Under the pieces are notes generated by a model. That model searched no databases and was not told where the DNA came from. It saw nothing but the letters and a program-made list of their open reading frames with translations. From Motacilla alba alba (Eukaryota; Chordata; Aves; Passeriformes; Motacillidae): DNA of 64,000 bases. This document shows positions 13,346 through 23,741 of the stretch, in pieces. Position numbers and translations under genes: made by a program. The stretch lies in contig NC_052016.1 in assembly GCF_015832195.1 (NCBI RefSeq), forward strand, positions 85,318,547-85,382,546, given 5' to 3'. Position 1 is the first letter of the stretch, and each line of letters opens with the position of its first letter.

Positions 13346-13489
13346 CCTATATCTGTGCACGTGTTACCTATTGCTGTGTGTCCACAAAGTGTACTCTCTG
13401 CCCTCAGGTAATAGTGCAATCTTCTTTTGGAAGACAGTACAGCACCAATAGGCTGCAGGAAAGCAAGAATTACCTGCATACCGTGCAGT

Positions 13490-13865
13490 TACCCCTCTGT
13501 GCGCGGAACGCCTTCGATCCCAGTGTGCTGTCGTGTGCTTCCCATACACGCCACCAGCACCCGGCGTTCGGAAGGCGCCGCATTCCTACGCGGCAGCAGA
13601 CGCGTGGGGGAAGCACAGCCCCATCTGTGACCATGTTCTTAGATTCGTGGGCGTATTTTTAACACCGAGCAAACGTTCCGACTCCCTCTTTCGGCGGGAA
13701 CCGGCGCTGTCCCTCTCGCCCGGAGGCACCGTCGGGGCGGGCACCGGGCCCCAGGGGCTCCCTCCGCCGTGGGTACCCCCAGCCGGGGCTTCGGGGTCTG
13801 CGCCCCGGGGGAGCCGGGAGCAAGGCAGGAGCAGCGGCCGGGCGGAGCCGGTGGAGAGGTATTTA
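13490..13865. promoter_or_regulatory. Orphan CpG-rich island
   Basis: A dense cluster of CpG dinucleotides (gcgcggaacg, ggaaggcgccgc, gcggccgggcgg) ends in a TATTTAAAA-like box at about 13860-13868. It lies between two CR1 fragments and is not the start of any recognised gene. In bird genomes such islands usually mark promoters, so it could start an unannotated non-coding transcript or an upstream exon. The function is inference. Confidence 0.5.
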
Positions 13866-13869
13866 AAAG

Positions 13870-14002
13870 ACAGGCAGGTGCTGCACTTGTGGACATGGTT
13901 TAGTGGTGGCCTTGGCAGTGCTGGGTTAATGGCTGGTCCCAATTATCTCAGAGGTCTTTTCCGACCTAAATGATTCTGTGCTTCAGTGTTTCTGTGATTC
14001 CA
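13870..14002 (+). mobile_element. CR1 LINE 3' end (plus strand)
   Basis: This is a short 3' tail of a CR1 subfamily. It contains ggtttagtggtggccttgg, then tgctgggttaatggctgg, tcttttccgacctaaatgat and decayed terminal attctgtg-type repeats. It has no coding part. Confidence 0.85.
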
Positions 14003-14739
14003 AGGGATTGCTGGTGGGTCCAAGCGTGGCAGCAGGCAGTAGCTGCTGGGCTAGCAGCGTACAGCAAGAACCATGCGAGGAGCTTAGACTGAACAGGTGA
14101 ATGGCAAAGTGTAGGAAAATGTTACTGTGCCTCTAGACAAAATGCTGTGTATGGATTCTCTTCAGTTTTAGAGAAATGCTCCTTTTGCAAGCAGACAGGG
14201 AGCACCCACAGGTGGGCGAACTAGTCTGGGCAATAGAAGGTTCTTTAGAGTTCTCCTTTGCCCCGATTCCTCTCGACCCACTCTGCCCAAGTCCCTTCCT
14301 TCAGTTCCAGCTAATTGACGGCTGTCCCCAGATTGGTACTTTCAAAAGCAAAGTAGCTGAGGCTGGTGTCCATCCAGAGGAGGAAGGCCGGATCCCTCCT
14401 GCACTGTGCACCACTACACCCAGCTCTTCAGCTATTTCCTACTCCAAAGGCTCCTACTGGTGGCAAGAGGTGGAGGTACCTTTCTTAATAAAATACTTCT
14501 GAGAAAAGCAGAGCCCAGTAAGGAGCAAACGAGGTTATGTTTATACTCCACCTTCTCCTCACAAGGCTTGGTTATAGATTGGCTTTTTCTCAGCTGTGGG
14601 CTGCAGCTTGGCAAAACATCTCAATGTCTTGATCTTAAGTAGGAGGGTTGGCCACTGCTGCAGACCCCTGCTCTGGTGCTCACATGGAAACCAACAGCTA
14701 CGAACCACTGGCAGCCCCCAACACAGTCCTGTGGAGTTT

Positions 14740-15035
14740 GAGTCACAAAGATGGCAGAGCCAAGCTCTTCATAGCACGAGTAGGTGATGTTAGGGGCAAC
14801 AGCCACCACCTGTGGATGGGGAAGTTCAGACACGACAGTGGGAAAAATGGTTTTATCCAGAGGGCAATGCAGAGTGGGAACTGTCACCTCAGCAAGGGGA
14901 CCATCCTTGCCTGGAGTTTCTAAGCCTTGTCTGCATGAGGCTGTGTCCAGCCTGACATTGTGCCAACCACAGTCCTGCTTTGGGTGGGCTGCTGGATGAG
15001 GTGGTGCAGAGATTCCCTTCCAACCATCACTTCCC
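14740..15035 (+). mobile_element. CR1 LINE fragment (degenerate, plus strand)
   Basis: This degenerate CR1 tail runs on the plus strand. It has a decayed block resembling the CR1 caaaggatggtggagccaag region, then gggcaac, a diverged segment, and a gattcccttccaacc terminus. Old age is inferred from its divergence. The open frame on the minus strand across this stretch is not a gene. Confidence 0.7.
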
Positions 15036-16759
15036 AGAGATATTAATAGGGCAATGTAACTGTACAGCAACGACCAACCTAGCCAGACTCCTTCAAGTGT
15101 GTTCAGACCACTGACATCCTGTTGTGATTGCATCCCAGCTCTTTCTTGTCCATTGTAACATGCTTTTCAGGACAAAGGCCCTCTGCAGTTCAGCACTGAA
15201 GTTCAGCACTGAGGTTAAACCTGCTTTGACAAGGGCTCAGCCTCCAGGAAGGACCTACTGGAGTCTGTTTCCCACCTGAGTTATTTTAGGCATCCCTCTT
15301 AGTCAGCCTTCAGCATGCCTTCAGCCTTCAGACCCATTCCATAAGTAAAACCATTGCCGTCCAAAGGCTTGTTTGTGTGCATTTAAAACAATGAAGGCTG
15401 CATATGACTATTATTAACTTTCGAGGCATAAAAAGGTTATTATGTTAAAGAATTACTTGTATTAATCAATTGTCGGTTCATGAAACCTTTTCAGGTATAC
15501 TTTTCAGTAAAATAAGTAGCTGTTTTTTCCTTTTCATGTCTGTGTGTGTCTGTCCCTTCCAACCTCAAACAAAAGACTAGACATGCCAGGAACTGTGAAA
15601 TCCTATGTGTGGGTTTTTATCATAGTCTAGTGATTTCAGCGAAACTGAGGAGACTTCTGCCAACTTTGTTCTTTTCTGAGAGGCACAAACCTCAGCAGGA
15701 ACCTGATGTCCCAGGGCTCCTTCCCTTGCTCTGGCAATAATCACAAGTAACCTCCCTTAGCAGGGCTCTCAGACTCCTCAGGGCATCAGCTTCAAGGTCA
15801 GTCAAGGTCACAAAAGGCCACCCTCAATTCCTGTCCCTATTTCTCTACTCCCTTCAAATTAAAGACTAATGGGAAGATTTGCCCCATGAGTACACCCAGG
15901 GCAGGTTTGCAGCCTTAGAGCTGGGCTTGGATCCAGGCCATCCCCACAATCCCCTTCCTAGCAGTGAGTCCCAGGGTGACTGCAGTGCAGTCAGGGCAGT
16001 GAGGAAGGGCACCCTGGGGAAGAAGCAGTCACCCAAATGGTGAATGTAGGCAGCAGCACATCCAGGAGCTCTACAAATTCACATTTCCACACCTCTTCCT
16101 TAGGAGAGGGCTTTTCCAGCATCTCCCACATGCCCCACACTTACTGCTTGCCCCATTCAGAGCCCTAGTGCAGGAGCGGGATGCTGGGCAGGCAGAGAGC
16201 AGAGCTGCTGTTTGTCGGTGTGGAGGAGGAGCTGTAGGCCGTCTTCTGCATGAAAATAACATCCCAGTGTGTCCCTGGAGTGCCCTGAGTCCATCTCCTC
16301 ATGCTGTCTGCCCTGAAGCCTGCAGGGATGATGCTGTAGTGCTCCAGGGGCAGTGCAGGGGAAGGGGGCAGAGGGACATCCATGGTGGTTCCCAGCCCGC
16401 CCCAGCCCCACAGGGGGCGCGGACAGGCATGGGGGAGAGGGGCAGTGCAGTGCTGGGACAGCTCCAGCTGCGTGTGCCAGACAGAGCAGCTGCACGAGCT
16501 GCCCCTCTGGGGCTGGGAAGAAAAGGTGCCTCTCTGTGCTCCAGGCTGGCAGGTGCAGCAGCGCTGAGCACAGAGCCGGGCATGCAGAGCCAGGCAGGGC
16601 TTTGTCCCTGCCGCGGTGGCTCTGCGAGAGCCCCTGGCTCCAGGCAGGGGAGCGATGGAGCCTGTTGAAGGTGCTGGTCCTGCCGCTTGACTCCGCCTCC
16701 TGCCATCAGGGATGGTCCATAAGTCACAGGCCAGGGAAAAAGGGAGAGGCTAAGTGCTG
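15036..16759. other. Intergenic DNA 3' of the GPCR
   Basis: About 1.7 kb lies downstream of the receptor's stop codon in its transcription direction. Part of it must be its 3' UTR, but I saw no clear AATAAA on the minus strand. No exon or mobile element was recognised. The overlapping open frames at 16.1-16.7 kb are GC-rich chance frames. Confidence 0.5.
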
Positions 16760-17818
16760 CTAGACGGAGCTGGAGCCGGGCGGCTGGCTGTTGCTGTTGC
16801 TCTCCGAGGGGGTCTTGGCGGTGGAGGAGGTGGCCAGGGAGCCGCTGTTCCTGAAGATGCGGAGCAGCCTCCGCTTGTAGCCCCGGAAGGCAAAGAAGTA
16901 GATGATGGGGTCGATGCAGCAGTTGAGGTTCATGAACGCCACAGTGACTTGCAGGGACATCTTGAAGGCTTGCTGCTCACGGCAGGATGGCTGGTAGAGG
17001 ATCTTCCTGACCATGAACTGGACAATGTTGAGGTGGTAGGGACTGAAGCAGAGCAGGACAGCCAGCAGAACCACCAGGATGACAGTGAAGGCCCGGTGGT
17101 GGTGCCCGTTCTTCACTGTCAGCGGGTTCTCCTTGGCCGTCTGGCAGAGCTTGAGGTTGATCCTCACATAGCACACCAAGATGATGCCCACAGGCAGGAA
17201 GAAGCCAAGCATGCAGGCCGCCAGGAGCAGGTAGGGCAGATTGGGAATTTCCTCGAAGTTGAAGTACTCCATGCAGGTCAGCTTGTCTCCCATCCTTCGC
17301 GTCATGGGCCGCAGGAGCAGCGGAGCCGTCTGCAGGAACACCAAGGACCAGATGAGGACACAGATGCCCCTGGCACGGCTCATCTTCCGAATCCTGCCGG
17401 GGTGCCTGGTGCGTACCACGGCCACGTAGCGGTCCACGCTCACGCAGGTCATGAAGTAGATGCTCACATAGGTGTTCATGTAGAAAATAAAAGCTGTGAT
17501 GCGGCAGAACCAGTCCCCAAAGGGCCAGTCAGACTCCAGGATGTAGTAGGTGATCCTGCCCGGCAGTGCCAGGGTGAAGAGGGCATCGGAGAGCGCCAGG
17601 TTCACCAGGTAGAGGTCGGTGGAGTTGAGTTTCTTCTTCCTGCGCTGGAAGGTGATACAGAGGGCCAGGACATTGCCACAGGCACCGAACAACAGCAGGA
17701 AGATGTAGAAAAGGGAGAAGATGACTTTGGTTGAGAAGTGGTGGTTGTGCACGTTGCAGCTGCTCTGGTTGCTGGAGGTGAGGTTGGTGAGCAGGAGCAC
17801 GTCCTCCACAAGAGCCAT
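16760..17818 (-). CDS. GPR183: GPR183 (EBI2)-family class A GPCR, single coding exon
   Basis: This is an intact 352-residue seven-transmembrane receptor. The start is the ATG at 17818-17816; an in-frame TGA lies a few codons upstream, and the context (G at -3 and +4) is good. It matches human GPR183 throughout: RKK.NST in loop 1, LPxRIxYY in TM2, CRITAxxFYxNTY in TM3, TCMEYxNFEE in loop 2, NPLTxK in loop 3, CFxPYH in TM6 and NCCxDPxIYFFA in TM7. GPR183 binds 7alpha,25-dihydroxycholesterol and guides B cells, T cells and dendritic cells. The residues known to bind it (human R87, Y112, Y116, Y260) correspond to R88, Y113, Y117 and Y261 here. Also visible are a DRY motif at 129-131, a probable C105-C182 disulfide, N-glycosylation sites at N12 and N17, and a Ser-rich tail. 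Over the core it is roughly half identical to human GPR183 by eye, and it lies outside UBAC2. It could therefore be a GPR183 paralogue rather than the orthologue. Confidence 0.88.
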   Translation of the reverse strand: MALVEDVLLLTNLTSSNQSSCNVHNHHFSTKVIFSLFYIFLLLFGACGNVLALCITFQRRKKKLNSTDLYLVNLALSDALFTLALPGRITYYILESDWPFGDWFCRITAFIFYMNTYVSIYFMTCVSVDRYVAVVRTRHPGRIRKMSRARGICVLIWSLVFLQTAPLLLRPMTRRMGDKLTCMEYFNFEEIPNLPYLLLAACMLGFFLPVGIILVCYVRINLKLCQTAKENPLTVKNGHHHRAFTVILVVLLAVLLCFSPYHLNIVQFMVRKILYQPSCREQQAFKMSLQVTVAFMNLNCCIDPIIYFFAFRGYKRRLLRIFRNSGSLATSSTAKTPSESNSNSQPPGSSSV

Positions 17819-18300
17819 TTCCACGGTGCCTCACGAGCTCTTGCTCTCTCCTTTGGAATAAGAACAGACGTGAAACTTGCAGCTTATTGATAACAGGAGT
17901 GGCACTCTTAGAGCTGGCCCTCATCACAAAGCAAAGCCCTGTCCCCTGCTCCATCCACGCCTCCTAGCAGCACACAGCTCGAGTCATTTGGAAAAATGCT
18001 TCTCTTGTGATTTTGGTGAGAGCATCTCAACAGTGGCTGTGAGTCATTCTCCTTTTCTTATCACGAGCTACTCTTAATTTTGTTTTTTCACAAGTCTAAT
18101 CAACATGAGAAAGGACTGGAGGACTGGAGGTGCTGGGAGGGGAAATTGCCTGTCACACAAGGAAGGTCCCAAACTCATCTGGTGGCAATGATATCATTTA
18201 CTCATTACTACGAGGGGAATGGGGAGCTTCATTGAGAAAATGCCCAAGAACTGGAGGGGCCGGGGACTGGGAGGGCTGGGGGACCGGCGGGCAGAAGTGC
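17819..18300 (-). other. 5' flank or probable 5' UTR intron of the GPCR
   Basis: This lies between the receptor start codon and its CpG island. On the minus strand a weak acceptor (ttattccaaag, exon from about 17850) sits just upstream of the ATG. This fits the usual GPR183 arrangement of a non-coding first exon followed by one coding exon. No repeat was recognised apart from a short ggactggaggactgg duplication near 18115. Confidence 0.45.
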
Positions 18301-18635
18301 TGAGGATCACTTTCGCAACCCTCGGGCGAGACCAAAGCGGCAACAAAACTGAAGAAATTCAAAGAGAGGAAAAAACCTAGTTTCCACAAAAAAAACCCCC
18401 AACCTTCCCCAAAAATCCCGTGACCCGTGCTCGTCACCCCGGCACCGAACCCCGCTCCCCGCTCGCCCTCCCGCCGCTCGCCCCGCTTTGGGCATGGGGT
18501 CCGCGCTCATGCCCGCTGACAGCGGTGTCCCCTCGGTTGCGGGGCTGCAGCAGCTCCCGGGACGCGTCTCCTGCCCGCCGCTCACCGCACGCCGCCGCCT
18601 CCCGCCGCCGGGCTCCGCTCCGAGCGCCGCCGCGC

Positions 18636-18694
18636 CGGGACGGGACGGGACGGGACGGGACGGGACGGGACGGGACGGGACGGGACGGGACGGG
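18636..18694. repeat. (CGGGA)n tandem array, about 12 units
   Basis: There are eleven perfect CGGGA units and a final CGGG. The plus strand carries twelve GGG tracts separated by two bases each, an arrangement able to form G-quadruplexes. It sits in the CpG island and possibly in the 5' UTR of the receptor. The Pro-Ser-Arg-Pro-Val-type open frame on the minus strand is an artefact of this repeat. Confidence 0.97.
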
Positions 18695-18815
18695 CGCAGC
18701 GCTGCCTCTTCTCGTCCCCGGCGGCGCGGACCCCGAGGGGCTGGGATGCTCAAACGCACAAGCACGAAAGGGAGATCAGGGGCTCCAACCTGAGTGCCGC
18801 GGTGCCGCCGCCTTC

Positions 18816-18863
18816 TCCTCCTCCTCCTCCTCCTCCTCCTCCTCCTCCTCCTCCTCCTCCTCC
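18816..18863. repeat. (TCC)16 triplet array
   Basis: There are sixteen uninterrupted TCC units, forming a pure polypyrimidine mirror repeat. Such tracts can adopt triplex DNA and are length-variable. It lies 120 bp from the CGGGA array in the same island. Confidence 0.97.
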
Positions 18864-18960
18864 CGCCCGACTTTTGGGGGGCAGCGAGCGCGGATCCTCC
18901 TGCCCGAGTCCTGCACTCCTCCCCGGCCGTGTGAGCGCCTCCCGGGATTCGCTCACATTA

Positions 18961-21900
18961 TAAAAGCACCGTGAGATTTGGGGTTTTTTTTGTTTGTTGT
19001 TTTTTGTTGGGTTTTTTTTTCCTTAGGGTTAGTAAAACTGTTCTTTCTGGGTGGGGCTTTTTTTTTTTTTCTTTCGGTATGTGAGAGGCACGCTGCCGCC
19101 GCGGGGGATATTCTCAGTAGTGGCTGCTCTGGAGAAGATAAATGACTGTACCTGAGCGGCAATCGCTCCCGACATCTGAGCCGACTTGGGGTTTTACTCT
19201 GAAAACTTCTACAAGGATGCAAAGTGCAACTGAACGATGAAAACATCTTCAGCTCTGGTTCACGTGCAGTCCAGAGCGCTCAGCCCGGGCACACGCACAT
19301 GGCCACGGCAGCACGATCGGACCGGGCAGCTTTTACAATAAATTGTGGCAAATTTTCAAAGGAGCTTATTGTGCCCGTGGCCAGTGCAAGCCATGCTGTG
19401 CCTGCGGTGAAACCCAGATTTGCCTCTCGCACGCACACAGAGACATCACCAGGCACGGCTCCTCAGCGCAGAGACTGAGTTGAATGAAACAATTTGCCCT
19501 CAGAGGAAAAATATTTTTGCTATTAAGATGATACATTGTGCGGTGAAAGTGGGGCAAAGCCCCTTGTCCCAGCTGGAACTCTCACGGTGGGCTCTGTCCC
19601 CACAGAGCGCTGAGCAGTGGAGGGCTGTGATTTATCCCTCAGCCCTGCGTGTGTGTGTCTTACAGCATGGAGAGAGTACTTTCCTTCCCAGCACTTCCCA
19701 AAATGTTTGCAGAAGCCCAGCCTGCCCTGTGACCAGCAGGATGGCCTTCCCCATGGTGGCTTTTTTACTGGAGACTACTAGGGTTTTCAAATCCCAAGAG
19801 GAATTTTTATGCTTTTAAAAATGGTTCTAGTGTTTGGGGTTTTTTTGTGGTGGTGGTGATGATCTTGCTGGTGTCTGGTTTTATCCCTCAAAAAAATTCC
19901 TAATAAACCAGGAAATTCCCATCACGGGGCATTTGGGATGCTACTGAAAAACTGAAGCAAAGAAATACAAATGTTAAGGTCACAGTTAAGCTAAACTTCC
20001 ATATTTCCCTCTGGGTCAGTAAAGCTCCACTAATTATTTAATTGCATAATATTTCTAATGTTTTAAAACAGTGACATTAAACTCAGTACTAATCTGTGTA
20101 CTCATGTACTGTGAGTCATCTGTATAGAAATTACACATTATGGTCATGAATTTACTAGAAGTTGAAGGTACCTAGCAAGAGTAATAGTGAAAATTGGCTA
20201 ACAAGCTTATCTGTTAATGGAGACACTTTTGTTGCTCGAGGGTTTATATTACACGGAGGGAAAGGTCAGCTAATAACAGAATAACTGCTGAGTAAATTAT
20301 TAAAAATATTCCCTAGCAAAATAGGGGTTTTCTACTTGCACATCTGTCAAGAGTTAAGTTAATCAGACTTGCGTGGGGCTCGAATGTTCTTGAGCTGTTT
20401 CACCATGATGGTGAAAACAGCCAATGGATTTAACATCAGAGAAGTGTTACGTCCACAGAAATCCTGAGCCCACAGCAGGGGGTGGATCCAGGACCATCCC
20501 TTCACCTCCCTAAATCTCTGCTCGACAAACAGCTGCAGCTGGAACAGACACAGCTCTCACCGATTGGGTCTCGCTGCGGCTCTGCCGGGGCAAAGCTCCT
20601 GCCCATCCTCATCACAGTCTCCCCCGCGAGAGTTTTACCTCCACAAATTAACACCGTCGAGGAAATAAATGTGGACGAAGCTCAGCAAAACGCCATGGGC
20701 TTCCACCCAGGGGACCGGTCGGAATCCCCAGTGCTTGGCAGGGAGGGACGGGGAGGTTTGTGATGCAAATTCACGGCCGGGACTTTTCCGAGCCGTCACA
20801 CAAGCCCCGTGCGCAGCCCATCCCGGGCCCCGCGGGCACCGAAGGGAGAGCTGCAGGTCCCGGAGGAGGAATGACCTGCTGGTGGCCCGGAGCCGCCACC
20901 GCCCGGCCATGGAGGGCTTCCCACGGAGCCCACGGGAGCGGGAAGTGCCGGCGCTGTGGAGAGGAGGCCTGGATAAAGGAGGGTCGGCGGGATCGCAGCC
21001 CCTGCGCAGAGGAGGAACATGACCCGAGTGGCACCAGCAGCCTCAAAAACAGATGGAAAAGCCCAAAGTTCTGAGTGACCGCCGTGTCCAAGGTGACAAC
21101 TGTGCCCAGGGCCTCGGGAATAAGACAGAGGGAAAGCAAGGCTCTCCACCTGATTTTATTTTTCTTTTTGCAGTGCAGAACAAAGGAAGTGGGTTCTTCT
21201 TTTGTGCAAAACACGCTCCTGCCCTGTGTGCAGCAGGTGCTGTGCTACAGGAGCGCAGCCCAGCTCCACCCGTTTGCACGGCTCCAGCAAGCCCAGCCCG
21301 GCTGCACCACCCCACGCTGCGCCGCGGGCAAAGCCTCTCGCGTGGGGCCGGGGACCGAGGGGATCCCCTTCCCACCTGTGGGGATCTGCTCCCTGCCTCT
21401 GCAACCCTAGATGAGCCGAAATGGGATCCCCCCTCAGCCTGGGTAGAGAAGCCCTATCCACCAGTTTGCAGCCGTCTCATTTAAGAGATACTGCCCTTGA
21501 CTGAGCCCAGCGGATGCAGTGTGGGGATTGAGGAGTGACGTTCAACTCCAAAGCTGGGTCTAGGCTTTCTTCTCTTGTGCCCATGTTTGCATAAAGACAC
21601 TTCCCTGGGCCTGGCAGGGAGCAAGCAGAGTCCCACAGCCCAGGAATCCATCCCAGGGTGAGCAGGACCTGCTGTCCTGGGGTGTCCCTGCTGCCAGGGA
21701 CCCAGCCAGGGTACAGGGGTCACCTTCTGGGGGAGTCCTGCCCAAACCCTTGGCATGGCGTGTCTCTCTCCTGAAATGTGCGTCATGGTCCTTAACCATG
21801 GCATGTCTCCAGCCAGGTCCCTGCCTGGCAGCCCTCACATGCTACCTCCAGAGCCAGATGTTGGGTATTTCAGAACAGATGTGCACCTCACAGTCACTGT

Positions 21901-23741
21901 GGCTCTCCTCACACCATCCTCAGAGCACCTCTTCCATCCCACAAAGGCTCCCTGCAGCCTCCTGTTGCTGCTGGAGACCTTGCCATGGATGTTGCTTCCC
22001 AGCCCAGCAGAAAAGCCAGGCTGCAGCTCCTCTGGGATCAGGTCCTTGAGGCCATCAGCTGAGCCCGGCTGCGATGGTGGCTGTGGCCCGCGAGGGAAGC
22101 TCAGAAGGAGCAGCACCTGCAGGCACGTGCTGGGAGATCCATCACTGCACTTCCTCCAGGGCCGCTTCTTCGGGTGCAAAGCCACCCTCAGGTAGCTGTT
22201 TACACCTGCTGGGATTTCCCAGAGTTGAGAGATGATTTGGAGCTGGACTTTCTGAGGGCAAGACAGCATAACAAATGAGGTAACAGCCCCTTCACAGAGA
22301 GACAGCAGGAAGTTTGCGCCTCCTCTTTCCATTGTATCATCATCTCCTCTCCCTTTTTCCTTTCCCCATTGGCTTTGGTTACATTTTCTGTCTTCTAGTG
22401 CAAAACATTTTCAGGAAGCTTTGGGTGTAGACACAAAAATCTCCAGATGCTCTCAGTTTTGATGTAACAGGCAGGGATTTTCCACAGCTCAGCCCCTGCA
22501 TCCCAGGTCACCATTATTCATCTGGCAGTAGAGCAGAAATTAGGAGAATCCCTGACTTTGACATTCATCTGTCCATTCACTAACAGCATCTACATGGGGA
22601 GGACAGTGTTTTAGGGGCTTTAACTTGATATGACGGGAATTGTAGAGGAATAAAAATCTGAAGATTCCTACCAATTTGTGATAAAAATCTGGAGAAAACA
22701 ATTACTGGAGTTTTGATATGTTTGAAACCTAATCTGGCCCTAAATCTAAGTGGGAAATACTGAATAACAAAGCAGCTGAAATCTGCTTCTGCATGAGATG
22801 ACTGATTTTGTTTTGCACACGCAGCACCAGCTCTGGAAATGATGGAGCAGCACCAAGTCACGGCAGTCAGAGGGGTGGCACTGCTCATTTCAAAATCCCG
22901 AGCAGTGAAGCAGTGGAGCACAACATGGCAGCAGCTTTGGGAGCTGCTTCCTTCCACATTCCCTTGACTCCAGTCCCAAAATGTGGGCATGGAGCCCTGG
23001 GTGTGGGCCATGCAACCCCCCCTACTTCCATGTGCCCGTGGCTTTGTTAAGCCTGGCTGCAGACAGGGGGGAGCTGTGCTAACAGGGGCAGCTCTTAGTC
23101 AAGAGGGTCAGGGCACTTTAGCAGGAGAAATACCAGTGAAATTCACATTCTAAAATAACTTCCTCCAGTGAGCATGAAACACACTTTCTCCCACGCTGTG
23201 CTATGACTTAGAAACTCCATTTTGCTTTTGCAGGAATAAGATGAAAGTTTTCTTGGTATCTGATTTCTGTGGTTAAAAACAATGTTTAAATGCTTATTAA
23301 AAAAAACACAATCATAAGGTAAATTTGGAGAACTGAGGTCCTATTTTTATCTGTTTTTTTCTCATGCCAGGGCCACAAATGCTGTATGTGCACACACAAA
23401 TTCATAACATACAGCTACAACACGAGCAAAAAACAACTGACGGAGAAGATGATCACAAAACACAGAAATGAGTGTTTGTGATAGAAAAAGTGCCAAAAAT
23501 GCACATCTTCATTCAGTCTGGATCTCTATGATCATATGCAACAGTCTCTTTAGGCAGGGCACCCTCATGTTTTGTGACTCGTGAGTCTTTTCCGCTTATT
23601 CTTTGCAGTCAATGTTGAGGCCGTGTTATGGCCAGGTTTTGGCCGTGTTTAACACATACCAGGGAAATCCTGTGGCAAAAATGAGCACCCTCATGAGCGT
23701 TTCCATGGGGTGCTCTGTTCCATGCACCAATGCCTCAGACA
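18961..23741. other. Intergenic DNA upstream of the GPCR
   Basis: No supported exon or recognised mobile element was found. The 18.98-19.07 kb stretch has T-rich runs. CpG-enriched patches occur at about 20.56-21.02 and 21.25-21.42 kb and may be minor regulatory sequence. The many overlapping open frames at 20.6-22.3 kb reflect GC content; none shows a known domain. Confidence 0.5.
20560..21420. promoter_or_regulatory. CpG-enriched region (weak island)
   Basis: Several CpG-rich segments (for example 20770-20960 and 21290-21360, with acgctgcgccgcgggc) are separated by ordinary sequence. CpG density is lower than in the islands at 18.6 and 51.6 kb. No gene start is recognised nearby, so a promoter role is only possible. 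Confidence 0.3.

Larger units (their letters stand above)
18400..18960 (-). promoter_or_regulatory. CpG island, probable promoter of the GPR183-like gene
   Basis: This is a strongly GC- and CpG-rich block (gacgcgtctcc, gccgccgcgccg, ggcggcgcgg). It lies about 0.6-1.1 kb upstream of the receptor start codon on its strand. It contains a CGGGA pentamer array and a TCC triplet array. A candidate splice donor on the minus strand (GCG/GTGAGC, exon ending at 18586) would give a non-coding first exon. The island and repeats are seen directly; assignment to the receptor is inference from distance and strand. Confidence 0.65.

Noticed and set aside
13042..13479. 145-codon minus-strand frame with reverse-transcriptase-like text
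   Set aside because: It is the decayed CR1 ORF2 remnant running into unrelated sequence, not a host gene.
13533..13973. 146-codon plus-strand and 118-codon minus-strand frames in the orphan island
   Set aside because: They overlap on opposite strands and are GC-driven. The plus frame runs into a CR1 tail.
14621..15133. 170-codon minus-strand frame
   Set aside because: Much of it is antisense to a CR1 tail. No domain is seen and there is no splice or promoter support.
16754..17734. 326-codon open frame on the plus strand
   Set aside because: It is exactly antisense to the GPCR exon. Its Glu/Gln/Val/His-rich composition is the reverse-strand shadow of GC-rich coding sequence, with no domain.
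17819..17824. Start of the GPCR two codons upstream at a GTG
   Set aside because: The codon is GTG, not ATG, and an in-frame TGA lies just upstream. The ATG at 17818-17816 has good context.
18307..18974. Open frames across the 18.4-18.9 kb island, with repeated Ser-Arg-Pro-Val, Gly-Thr-Gly-Arg-Asp, poly-Ser or poly-Gly
   Set aside because: These are translations of the CGGGA and TCC repeats. They have no conserved segment.
20635..22332. Cluster of overlapping 90-165-codon frames on both strands
   Set aside because: They shadow each other in GC-rich DNA and carry no recognisable motif or consistent exon borders.
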